Source: Theobroma cacao (taxonomy: Eukaryota; Streptophyta; Magnoliopsida; Malvales; Malvaceae). Taken from it: DNA of 64,000 bases. Both the position numbers and the translations under genes were made by a program. The stretch spans positions 40,697,662 to 40,761,661 of the forward strand of contig NC_030851.1 in assembly GCF_000208745.1 (NCBI RefSeq), given 5' to 3'. Positions 42,179 through 56,594 of the stretch are shown one piece after another (positions within the stretch are counted from its first letter, which is position 1; each line of letters begins with the position of its first letter). A model generated the notes under the pieces. That model worked only from the letters and a program-made list of their open reading frames with translations, had not been told where the DNA came from and ran no database searches.

Positions 42179-42429
42179 CTTCTACAGCAGAAAGAGAGAC
42201 ACAGAGAGAGAAAGAGTGTGTTTATGTCTCAAGTTACTCCATCGTGTCTCTCTCCCACTGATCAGAAAGAGTTTGGGATTGGATAAGGGACATGGGGCGG
42301 TGGCAGTGGGGCTTTGCTCTCTGGGTAGGAGGAGGTTTATGGGCTTTTGACCAGGCTTGGGCCTTTTCCCAAGGTCCATTCAACTCCCCAAAACAGATCA
42401 ACCCTGGCAACAATTCTCAACCTCTTACG

Positions 42430-42820
42430 TCTACGGTTTGGTTCGTCATATTTATAGATTAAATATTTTAAAAAATTAATTAAATATTGAATTGGTTTGA
42501 TTTTAAATTAAAAAATTAAAATTTTATTATTTTTTATAAATTAAAATATTAAAATTCATAAATTTCATCCATAATTATAAGATATGAAAATTAATAATGA
42601 AAATATATATTTTACATAAATTTAAAAATAATATGTATAATTAATTTGATCTTTTGCTCATTTTGATCTAAAAATTTTAAAATCGAGAACTGATCAAATA
42701 ACCTATTGAACCAAATTTTTTGAACTAATAGATTTAATGGACTAATTGGACTGAATCATTTTACTCAAATTACATTTGATCCTGTTTGATCATTAGTCCT
42801 ATTCAATTTTGCTCACCCCT
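42430..42820. repeat. AT-rich dispersed repeat, family B copy 3
   Basis: AT-rich block containing tttaaaatcgagaactgatcaaat and ending in gctcacccct, a terminus seen in common plant non-autonomous elements with TAGGGGTG-type ends. The left end is degenerate and edges are approximate. Confidence 0.45.
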
Positions 42821-43377
42821 ATCCTTAGATTACTTTTGTATATATTTTTTTTCAAGCTTAATTAATTTAAAAATAGTCATAATTCATAATTATGAACCAA
42901 ACAAATATGTGGTTTTAAGTTAAACTGCCTTTTTTTTTTTCTGTTTTTTCTAAAATTAATTGTAATATTTCCTTATTCTAGCATGTGATATAAATTATGT
43001 ACCATGCATCCATGTAATGAACATTTAATTCGAGTGCATGCCCCATACTTTAATAATTTAAGGGAATTATTTTGTATCACTGTAAGAATTTAAAAATTCT
43101 TAGGCTTTATATTGCTTTGAATAATTGAAGAGATTTCAATTTATTGGTTCACATCTTAGTTATGTATAAAGCAATGGTGACATCCCTAAACCCAAAAAAG
43201 TGATTAATGTAACTTGTATTGGTAGGACCATTATTTGGTAGCTTGTTGATAGGAACCTTCCTGCCCCAACCCTTCCGGATTTTATCTGTAGATTATTTGT
43301 CTTCATTAGAAAAGAAACAAGAAAATGACTTAAATCATTAAAAAAATCTTTGAATCATAGATTAAACTTAAACAGAC

Positions 43378-43582
43378 TCTTATCTTTTTATTTATACTTA
43401 TAGAAACTTTTAATTTTAACAAAAAAAATTAAATACACTTAACTGCAATGTCTTTCACGTGATATACGATATGTTACCACGTAAATAAAATATTTCAACA
43501 AGTATTAGATTTGATGGGTTAATGAATTATTAATTTTTTGTTAAAATTAAGGATTTATGTAATTATAAATGAAAAGATAATA
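43378..43582. repeat. Palindromic MITE-like element, copy 1
   Basis: The left arm at about 43,378-43,422 (tcttatctttttatttatac...) is matched by the reverse complement of 43,538-43,582, roughly 45 bases each with a few mismatches, around a loop of about 115 bases. No coding capacity. Related to elements at 49.0-49.4 and 55.0-55.4 kb. Confidence 0.65.
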
Positions 43583-44542
43583 ATTTTTTTAGATACAATA
43601 AAAAAATAAAAACTTAATTGCATGAAATAGACATGATACAAAGATTTTTAAAGTGCCTAAGCCAAAGAGAAGGTATGGTATTGGCCCTATTGGTGGGGGA
43701 TACTTGGGGATTCAAGTGGATACCATGCACTAATTATTGGCTCTTTTTCCTTTTCTTTGAAAGTGAAATTTGTACATTTGGACATCAATTCACTTGACCA
43801 AGTCCTTGTCTACAAAATAAAATATGTTTTTTGATCAAAATTTAAAATTATGAAAATATTGCATTGCAGGTATAATATGAATTGTACAATTTATTCCGAG
43901 AAAGGATTGAAATTTATGATGTGATGAGTGAATTATCTTTATTGTGTAATCTATCATATGTACTGAAAAAATATGGACACTTAGATTCATTAAAAGGGGA
44001 AAAAAAGCAAAGGAAAGTCAGGAAGTGTAAGAATGACCAAAGATTTCATGCCTTTACATGATTGGGGCTAAGTGAACATTCAACATTGCACATGGATACT
44101 TTCCATAATCGAAACAGTTGGTACCTGGATAACAAAGGGGAACAATTGTCTGAAACTTGAGAGCCACAGATAAGGTACAGCATGAAGATTATGGTAGACC
44201 CTCTCATTGTCTCATCTGATTTATGATTGTGGGGATAAATTCTAGATTTCCAATGAGCATGGTCCCGCTTGTAGATGATGACGACAGAATATCCTCCATG
44301 TCTCTGTGCGTTGGTAACTCATCTCATAGACCAAAATGTAAGGTAATTTCGTGTGGAAAAGTCACAGTCATGGAAGATCAGTGGAATTATACGACCCCAC
44401 CATGAAAAAGAAAAAGAAAGAAAGAAAAAATGACAGTTCCTCAGTATTGCGACCAAATTCCTTCTGGTTTCACATGTGTTTTTGTAACAGTATTAGCTAA
44501 ACCTCCATGTGACATTTTAATCAACATAAAATAATCCTGGTG

Positions 44543-44550
44543 TATAAATA
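44543..44550 (+). promoter_or_regulatory. TATA box of ALMT gene A
   Basis: TATAAATA followed by GGATAG, about 360 bases before the 5' UTR intron of the first ALMT gene. Motif seen; use inferred. Confidence 0.6.
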
Positions 44551-44908
44551 GGATAGTTAAAGCCCTGTTTTATTCAAATCAGAGAACGGTATATGTTGAA
44601 AGCATGCTTGAATCCTGAAAGCTCAAGCAGGAAAGAACAAGGTCAAAAAGGAAAAAGAGCAATGTTGCTAGCAATTGGTAAAGAAAGTGCCATTCTTGGC
44701 TGGAAGTGCATGTGGTATAGAATTAGATAAAGGGGAAAAGGATTGTTGGTGTGAGGTTTTACTATAGACACGGTCTTCATCATCTGTACATGGATGCTGT
44801 ATTTTGCTAGGAAAATGCTAGTCTATAGCAAGCTTCTGTAGGCAGGAAACTGAAGCTTCCATCATTGGTACAAACCCTACAAATTTAGTCCCGATCGATT
44901 GTACTTCT

Positions 44909-45156
44909 GTAAGTTGCCCTTTTCTTTGTTCCTAACTGTGTCAGTTACTAAATCAATGGCTTCCAAAGTAATATTCTTGTCCGAAACAAGACTTCAATAT
45001 GCTGTGATAGCTTTAATGCAGATTTTTTTTTGGTTAAGTTGACTGCTGTATGGTGCTTGTTTAATGATTTGGGTGCATTATCTGTCAAGAACTTGTTTTA
45101 ATTGTTTAGACTTTGTTTGATCTTTCTCTTGCAAACGTCTGGGATTGAACATGCAG
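44909..45156 (+). other. 5' UTR intron of ALMT gene A
   Basis: Donor GTAAGT at 44,909 after gtacttct and acceptor acatgcag ending at 45,156, 41 bases before the ATG. The 248-base T-rich interval looks like a leader intron. Confidence 0.6.
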
Positions 45157-45196
45157 ATTTGTTGTCCGGTGAAGAAGAGAAGGGGAGAAAAGGGTG

Positions 45197-47787
45197 ATGA
45201 AAATGGGGTCTCTGAAGCATGATTGGGCAGATAACAGTCAGGCAAGGCTGCCTCTTTTGGTCAGCTTTAGGGGAGATGAAGATACAGGTAGCCGATGGAC
45301 GTATCTGAAAGTTACGAGAGCAAAAATCAAGAACTCTTGGGATGATTTGAAAGATTTTGGAAGGAAAGCATTGGAAATGGGTCGTTCTGATCCCAGGAAA
45401 GTCATATTTGCAATGAAAATGGGACTGGCATTGTCAATTGTGTCTTTGCTCATATTCTGGAAAGGATCATTTGAGGATATTGCACAGTATTCAATTTGGG
45501 CAATACTCACAGTCATAGTGATGTTTGAATTCAGTATAGGTATTAGCATCCTCATCGATTCAACATTACCCTAGATTAATTTTTGACTGTCTTTTCTGTT
45601 TCAAAATCAGTTTTGCTGAATTCCCAGAAAAAGTTCATTAATTTCTTTTAAGCAGGTGCAACCTTTATCAAAGGATTCAATCGCGGGTTGGGAACCCTCT
45701 GTGCTGGAATACTTGCATTTTGCTTTGCTGAGCTATCATTGGTGGCTGGCAAGTTCGAGGAAGGTGTTATTGTTATAAGTATTTTCGTAGCAGGTCAGTG
45801 TGATTGGAAAGGTTAATAAACTGTTTAGCTTGAAGCCAAAACAAACTCAATTCCTCCATTTTTAATTGTGTTTCTTTGCTGTGGATAGGATTCTGTGCAT
45901 CCTATTTGAGGCTGTATCCGACCATGAAGCCTTATGATTACGGATTCCGAGTATTTGTATTAACATATTGCATCCTTATGATAGCCGGTAACAGGACTAG
46001 GGCATATACTGAGGCAATTTTGACTCGATTGGTACTCATTGCAGTTGGGGCTGGTGTTTGTTTTGTTGTAAATATATGTATATATCCGATTTGGGCTGGT
46101 GAATCTCTGCATAACTTAGTGGTGAAAAATTTTAAGGATCTTGCCACTTCTTTGGAAGGTTGATTTTTTTTCAATTTCAGAAAGTTCTTTAATCTACCAA
46201 TAGGTGCATCAATCTTACATTTCTTTGTTCAACATCTCGTTTTTTCCAGGCTGTGTTAATGGATACTTGAAGTGTGTTGAATATGAGAGAATTCCCTCGA
46301 AAATTCTTACATACCAAGCTTCTGATGATCCACTTTATAATTGTTATCGATCAGTGGTGCAGTCTACAAGCCAAGAAGATACTTTGGTACGTTGCAATTG
46401 CCATAATAGGTTTATGCAACAGTTTGGCTTGTTGGGCAAATGATTCCAGGGATTGTAAGGATTTTCAAATCTTTTGCAGCTTGGATTTGCAGTTTGGGAA
46501 CCACCCCATGGCCGTTACAGAATGCGTAATTATCCTTGGGAGAACTATGTCAAAGTAAGTGGTGCAGTGAGGCATTGTGCATTCATGGTTATGGCACTGC
46601 ATGGGTGCATCCTTTCAGAAATACAGGTGACTATATCCACAATTCTGCCCATATTTCTTTCTTTGATACCGTTACATAGAAGCACAATAATGCTGGAAAA
46701 TCAACTGAAAGTAGCAGATAAGATGAATTGATGAATTTAACACACAAAAATCTTTACAGTTTTAGGACTCCCAAAATAGGCTGCAGACTGCTGCCTTCTG
46801 ATTTCTCAATGCAGAGCAACACCTAGGAAACCTGCTCCTCAATTTCACAAAACAGGAGTCCTTCAATTCAGTTCAGTAGTAAGGAAAATATGGTCATTCT
46901 ATCTGAATGATTCTCAGCATTCTGAAATTGGTTTTGTCCTGGTTGGTTCAATGTGTATTTTTGAAGAATTATGTTTACTTTTACAATCTGAACTGCATGC
47001 GCTTAAGATCAACATTAAATTTAAACGTATGGTTGAGAGTTTTGACAAAAATTTGAATTATGGAGGCTATGTAACTTTATGGTGTAGGCCATAGCTGACA
47101 AGCCATAACTCACTTCCTTTTTTTCTTCACATCATTCCTGTCATGATGTTCACAATGCAGGCCTCCCCCGAAAGAAGAAAAGTATTCTCTAGCGAGCTTC
47201 AGAGGGTTGGGACAGAAGGTGCTAAAGTGTTACGAGAGCTCGGAAACAAAATAGAGAGAATGGAGAAACTGAGTCCTGGTGACATACTTCAAACTGTCCA
47301 TGAGGCAGCCGAGCAGTTGCAGAAAAAGATAGACCAAAAGTCTTACCTTCTAGTGAATTCTGAGAGCTGGGAAATTCGGGCAAGGCCCAAGGAACTCGAA
47401 GACCTTAAAAACCTCGTGGACGCACAGGAAGATGAGAACATGCAGCTGGGCTTTAAATCATTGAGTGAGGCTGTGCTGGACGTGAGGTCAATTCCTGCCA
47501 GGACAGCTTCTCTACCTCCATCCGAGACTGCACAAAATATGTTCAGGAGATGGCCCTCGAACCTTTCATCTAAGGCTGAATCATTCGTCAAGGGAGACGA
47601 AAGCAAAACATACGAAAGCGCCAGTGCTCTGTCCTTGGCAACATTTGCTTCGCTTCTGATAGAATTTGTTGCTAGACTAGGCAATCTGGTGGACTCCTTT
47701 GAAGAACTGAGTCAGAAAGCCAACTTCAAGGAGCCTGTCATCAACATGCCAACTGGTAAGAAAAGGGTCGGCACTTGGGTTGTCTAG
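45197..47787 (+). CDS. ALMT: Aluminum-activated malate transporter family channel (ALMT), gene A
   Basis: Anion channel of the ALMT family (PF11744 type). The sequence fits the vacuolar group of Arabidopsis ALMT4/5/6/9, which pass malate and chloride and act in guard cells and turgor control. Exons: 45197-45539, 45656-45793, 45889-46158, 46250-46386, 46480-46626, 47161-47787; all in frame, 553 residues. Six N-terminal membrane spans (about residues 75-230) follow a soluble N-terminus containing [15 protein letters not shown]. The [14 protein letters not shown] loop is family-typical. The cytosolic half carries [22 protein letters not shown], the WEP motif (WEPPHGRYR), [19 protein letters not shown] and a long helical tail. 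ATGs at 45197 and 45203 are both possible starts. The C-terminus (GTWVV) is about ten residues shorter than in gene B. Confidence 0.95.
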
Positions 47788-49024
47788 GGTGATCATGTCG
47801 TTCATTATTACAGGGTGGTGGGGTCATTCTTGGTTCAACGACAACCATATTTACAGGAATTTCCATTAGATTTGGTGATAGATCTTGTGTCCCATCTGAT
47901 TGTCAAATCGATAATAATTCGGTCAAGAGCCAAAAGTTCTCACTCCAAAGCATCTACCCAGCTCAATCAGTGGACTTATTGCTACTGTTAACTGTCAAGC
48001 ATGTGAAAGTTGGTTCAAAATATTCAACAAATTAATCGAAAGATAATGATGAAGAGCTTGCTTTCACCCTCTCCAAATCCGTGATTGGGTTGAAGCCATT
48101 GGACTAATGTTCACACAAATTATATGATCTTTCCTATCTAGGCACCTATCTCTTCACGAGACTCTTTCTCCCTTGACCACCCACTACATTATCTTAGATT
48201 GCCATGGTCCCCAAGGAGAAGTAGGAGATGGCCCTGGCTTGATTTGGAGAGGGGCAGCCATGGAAGAATTACAGTAAAGATTGATGTTAAATAGTTGGAT
48301 TAAGCACAATATATATAGACATTTTGGGCTAACATTATGTTTCATTGCTAGGATCACAATTATACAAAAAAAGTTATCCACTTATATGGTAAATTTAAGA
48401 ATATGGAATTCAAATTAATTTTGATTGAAACAAATTTATGTATAATTTTATGAAGGATTAATTATCTCATATTTTTTATGAATATGTAAAATTAGGGGTT
48501 ACAAACATTTCATCTTAGTTAAAAAGGTTGAATAAAGTATGCTTTCATGTTGTTTTAAAGCATGAGATATCCATGGATCAAATTAGGATAAGAATTAGTA
48601 GCTTGCTCTTTAAGTAATATTAATAATATTCACATATAGAATTGAAGTTGGGCTTGAGCTTAAAATTTTGTACTCAAACTCAACTCAGGGTGGGTTCGGT
48701 GTACGGATTTATGAGTTTAAGCAAATAATTCGACTTTAAGATTTTTTTAAAAAACATCTATGTAAATTATTCGAGAAGGTAATAAGACTTAAAAGTATAC
48801 AATTAATTTTTCACAAAAAATATAAGCTATCAAAAAGAATATAGAGTGGTTCCAAACCTAAAACGGAAAGACTCTTATACAATTACCATAAAAAAAAAAG
48901 CATTGAAAACTCAGTTACTATAATTCCTCCAAAATTTGGTTACTATAATAACAAAAAAAAGTGCTTATAAAGGATATTAGCCTTGAAAACTCAGTTATTT
49001 TTCTATGTAAATACATATTTTTTT

Positions 49025-49363
49025 AGGTATAATATTTAAAAAAATCTTTAAACTATTAAAAAAATTTAAATAAATTTTTATTTTTTTATTATGTAAATTA
49101 AATTCTTCTATTTTTATTTCAAATCAAATAAAATGTAACATGTTATTCGTTGCCACGCAGTATATTGATATATCATGATAATAACGTTATACGTTGATGT
49201 AGTATAATGACATTATCATTTGATATTTTCACTTTTTATTTTAATTATAAATATTTATTTGATTTAAAATAAAAAAAATAAACTTAATTAAATACAATTG
49301 AAATAATAATTTATTTGATTTTTTAAAAATAATTTATAAACTTTTTTTTTGAATATTATACCT
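49025..49363. repeat. Palindromic MITE-like element, copy 2
   Basis: The ends are aggtataatatt and its near inverse aatattatacct. Inverted arms run about 49,025-49,130 and 49,255-49,363, including a close match of caaatcaaataaa with tttatttgattta. AT-rich, with no coding frame. Confidence 0.7.
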
Positions 49364-50660
49364 TTTTTCTGTAAAAAAATTATAATTAAGAGCAAAAAAA
49401 ACCAATTGTCTCAAATTTGTTTGCTTCTGAACATACTTTGTCTTCGTTATGGATTGGTTATATTCATTCACATGGTAGCAAGCCATTAGCAAATAGTGGT
49501 ATGATCTGTGATGCGGCTGGATTAGGCAGAGATCGTCTATTGAAGTTCGGAAGGAGCAATTCTGTTTTTCAGAATCTGATATATAAGTAAATACTCTCTG
49601 AAAATCTCAGTAAAGAAAAGCTAAACCACCATGGAATTTCTTCATTTCTTCCAGTAATCATTTACCTGCAGGCATCTTGGTTTCTGAGGAGGATGAAAGT
49701 GATGCTTTCAAGTTCAAGACAGGTATGGTCAATGACCCCATGCCATTTTTATTTTCTAGACCAGACTAGATGAGATAGTAGTTCAGAGTTCAGACCCCAC
49801 ACCAGGTGTCAAATCTCGATTATGCAATAAAATAAAGCATAAGGACATGCGGGTCAGGGCAGTGATTGTAATTACGAACATGGAACAGATTAAAGGAAGT
49901 CGCATGAATCTGATTTAGATCGGATTCCACCCAATTTTATTGGTAATAATCCTTGTTAATCCTCGCATGATTAAGGACGAAAAACCAATCTCGAAACCGA
50001 CAAAGAAAGGAACAGTTCCAACTGATATATAGCAGAGGAGAAAAGTAACCCATTGCTCGCCACAAAGTAAAACAAAAGACGAGCGGAGACAATTTGTTCT
50101 TATCTTTCTAATAATTTGTTCAACATGGTGAGTGTCACTTTCTTCAATGATGCCAAGCATGAAACAGAAAATCATTTTCCGTAGATTGAAAGTCTTCCCT
50201 TGAATGTGCTGTGTTTACGTTCAAGCTGTTATTTTGCAGATAATGAAAAAACAAAAGCAGGGGAAGGGAGAAGGTGGGGGTAATGGTTTTTTGAGGTCCG
50301 ACGGGCTTCTCTCAAAGTCAACAATTTATTCAACTAAAATTATTTAATTGAAACCAAGTGGCGGGTGACGCGTGGAGGGAATGATGATTAGGAAACCTGA
50401 TGATCTCTCCTACCAGTCCAAGCCTCTCTCCTGAATTTGGATAGTTGTTTACATCTTTCCCGTTCTTGTGACAATTGCCAACTACTTTTCAAGCTTCCAT
50501 GTATAGCATCGTCACGTAAGCAAACGACATCGTATGAAAGATTCCCACCTCCCACCACCTTCGTTGTCTCTCTGGAATCTAGATGTATAGACTCGTATCT
50601 TCTTCGGAATTGTAGTTCCATCAATAACTTTCATCTGATCTGTTACTCACCCTTTACCAG

Positions 50661-50769
50661 GTATGTTTGAAGAAGTTCGATTTATGATTAAGAAAAGAAA
50701 AAAGATTTGTGGGGTCTTCTGAATTACTGTTTCTGATTGTATTTTTCGTTCTGTTGTATGTTGATGCAG
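50661..50769 (+). other. 5' UTR intron of ALMT gene B
   Basis: Donor ccagGTATGT at 50,661 and acceptor gatgcag ending at 50,769, two bases before the ATG. Length 109 bases, T-rich. Confidence 0.65.
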
Positions 50770-50771
50770 AG

Positions 50772-54540
<3,769 letters not shown>

Positions 54541-54989
54541 ATTCTTGAAAACTTGGTCAAGGATCATACTTTGGGCTTCAACCATGGAACTAAATTGATT
54601 CGAATACAGTAAACAAGTCAGGGTTTACATTGTTTTCTGCTTTCTTGTAGCTTGCCTACACAAATACAGTAATGCAGTTGGGAAGAACCTTCATGTGAAG
54701 GGGTGAGCCTAGCTACCGAAATTGCTCTGATCAGCTTCTTTCTTGAAGTTGTTACTTTATATTGTTGATGGTGAAGCACAGCAATCAAAATTCAGAGGTA
54801 AATACATGAGAAACTGAAAGAAGGGTAAAATGAATGATGATGATCAAGTTGGGTTCTGTCAACATACTTTCCTTTCTGATAGTAATAAAAGTATACGGCG
54901 AGATAGAGAGTTAATGTTTTTTGCTACGTGTTCTTTCATTTCATTTCAGCTGAAGCTTGAACTCTGTTAAGAAAATAAAAAAAAGAAAC

Positions 54990-55391
54990 CTCTTATTTTT
55001 TTATTCTATTTAATTAAATTTTTATAATTTCATTTGATGTCAAATAAATCTTTTAATGATAAATTAATTATCATTAATTAAAATATAATTTATTATTTTT
55101 TATCCATGTAACATTGATATGAAAGCTGACATAATTATGTCACATTAGCATGTCAAACACATAATTATGTCACGTCGTCATCCATTTTAGTAGGTCAATA
55201 TGTTATATTAATGTTATATGATATAAAATGATAAATAGTATTTTAACTAATAATGACTAATCAATCATTAATCATAAATATTTATTTGACTCAAAATAAA
55301 AATATAAAAATTTGATTCAACACAATAAAAAAATAAAAATTTATTTTAATTTTTTTGAATATTTAAAGAGATTTTTTTAGATATTATGTTT
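54990..55391. repeat. Palindromic MITE-like element, copy 3
   Basis: The left arm at about 54,990-55,105 aligns for about 115 bases with the reverse complement of about 55,225-55,340, including tgtcaaataaat against atttatttgact. The central part has repeated ataattatgtcac strings. The right end (agatattatg) resembles the ends of copy 2. Confidence 0.7.
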
Positions 55392-55804
55392 AAATTTAAG
55401 TGAATTTAAAATTATAAAAATGTTAACAAGTTAAAAAGTTTATCATATCAATTACAAAATTCACAAAAGGAATCACATTAAGAATCTTATAGAAGGTCAA
55501 ATTAATACGGAGTATATTTTATCTCCATCCTTCATAATTTTAATTTTTTTACATGATATCTCATGATTTTTTTTCTTATCAACATTATGTGGATAACTTT
55601 TGTTACAGTTAGAAGATTAAATTATTAATTTATTAAATAAAATTAATGGTTTAACCCTTTGTAGGGATAGAGAAGTTATTCTCAAGATGCAAATGGAGGA
55701 ACAGATTATTAACCTAGAAAAATGAAATTACAAAATGTTATATGAAAAAAATTGAAATTAGGGGCGATCTAGATGTAACTTACTCAAAAACCTTTGCGTA
55801 TTTA

Positions 55805-55870
55805 AGCCCATTGACCGTTGACCAAATACATGGTGGGCCTTCAATCCAAATAGGCCCATCATCATGGGCC
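55805..55870. promoter_or_regulatory. Site II and W-box cluster in the PP2A promoter
   Basis: Three TGGGCC/GGCCCA motifs (55,834, 55,853 and 55,865), one AGCCCA (55,805) and two TTGACC W-box cores (55,811 and 55,818) lie within 66 bases, about 135 bases before the leader intron. Site II clusters are typical of TCP-driven housekeeping genes; W-boxes bind WRKY factors. Function is inferred. Confidence 0.65.
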
Positions 55871-56004
55871 TCGAAATCCAACTATTACAAAAAAAATTCA
55901 AATTTGCAAATAAAACAATAAATAAATACAAACGAACATATTTCATTTCTCTTTCGTTCTTTCTTTTTTCTCGCGATACGGCCGGCGGGAAGGCTTCGAG
56001 ATCG

Positions 56005-56554
56005 GTAAGAACCGCTTCCATTTCTCAGTTTTATCGCCCTTCTCTAACATTTTTCAATTTATTATTATAAATAAATATTGATTTATTTAGTTATTAATCT
56101 TTGACTTGTGTCAACCTCCGTTACTCTCATGTTGTGATTCTCCCGATCTTACAGTTCCTGGTATTTTCAATTCTCAAATTTCCTATTCCGTTCTCCTTGT
56201 TTTTGTTTTTCTCCTCGGAATCCAAACAAGGCAGTGGGATTTTAGCTTGGAATCGGTGTTTTCAGCATTTCTTTTTTCATTCTTGTTTATTTTTCGTTAT
56301 AACATTTTTTTTCAGTTCCTGGATTTGAATTCTAGGGCCTCTTTTGGATCATGCTGTTTGGAATTGATCTATTTATCAAATTTTATATGTTTTTATTGCT
56401 GAGAAGTTTGAAGAAGAATGCGATGAATATAGTTAGAAGTATTGTGGATGGAATTATGATATTTAAGGATAAAAAATGAACACTGTTATAATATAATTTG
56501 ACATGACTCGTGATTAATGATTGGTTACAGTTTTTTTTTTCTGTACTCATGCAG
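56005..56554 (+). other. 5' UTR intron of the PP2A subunit A gene
   Basis: Donor atcgGTAAGA at 56,005 and acceptor catgcag ending at 56,554, 40 bases before the ATG. The 550-base T-rich interval fits a leader intron, common in plant housekeeping genes. Confidence 0.7.
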
Positions 56555-56594
56555 ATATAACAAGTCGATTGAAGCTGCCAGAAATCGATTTAGG

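Larger units (their letters stand above)
42179..45196. other. Intergenic with two repeats, PSRP3 and ALMT promoters
   Basis: The first 200 bases are the PSRP3 leader and promoter (minus strand), including a TGGGCC site II motif near 42,358. A family B block (about 42,430-42,820) and a palindromic MITE-like element (about 43,378-43,582) follow. The final 650 bases are the ALMT promoter and 5' UTR with an intron. No coding exon seen. Confidence 0.6.
47788..50771. other. Intergenic between the tandem ALMT genes
   Basis: Holds the 3' UTR of gene A, AT-rich DNA, a palindromic MITE-like element (about 49,025-49,363), an unexplained open stretch at about 49,418-49,588, and the promoter and leader of gene B. 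No recognisable gene. Confidence 0.55.
54541..56004. other. Intergenic: ALMT gene B 3' end, MITE, PP2A promoter
   Basis: About 400 bases of probable 3' UTR, a palindromic element at about 54,990-55,391, AT-rich DNA, then the promoter and first leader exon of the PP2A subunit gene. No coding exon seen. Confidence 0.6.

Noticed and set aside
45238..45555. Minus-strand frame opposite ALMT A exon 1
   Set aside because: Antisense shadow of the coding exon, which has clear ALMT motifs in its sense frame.
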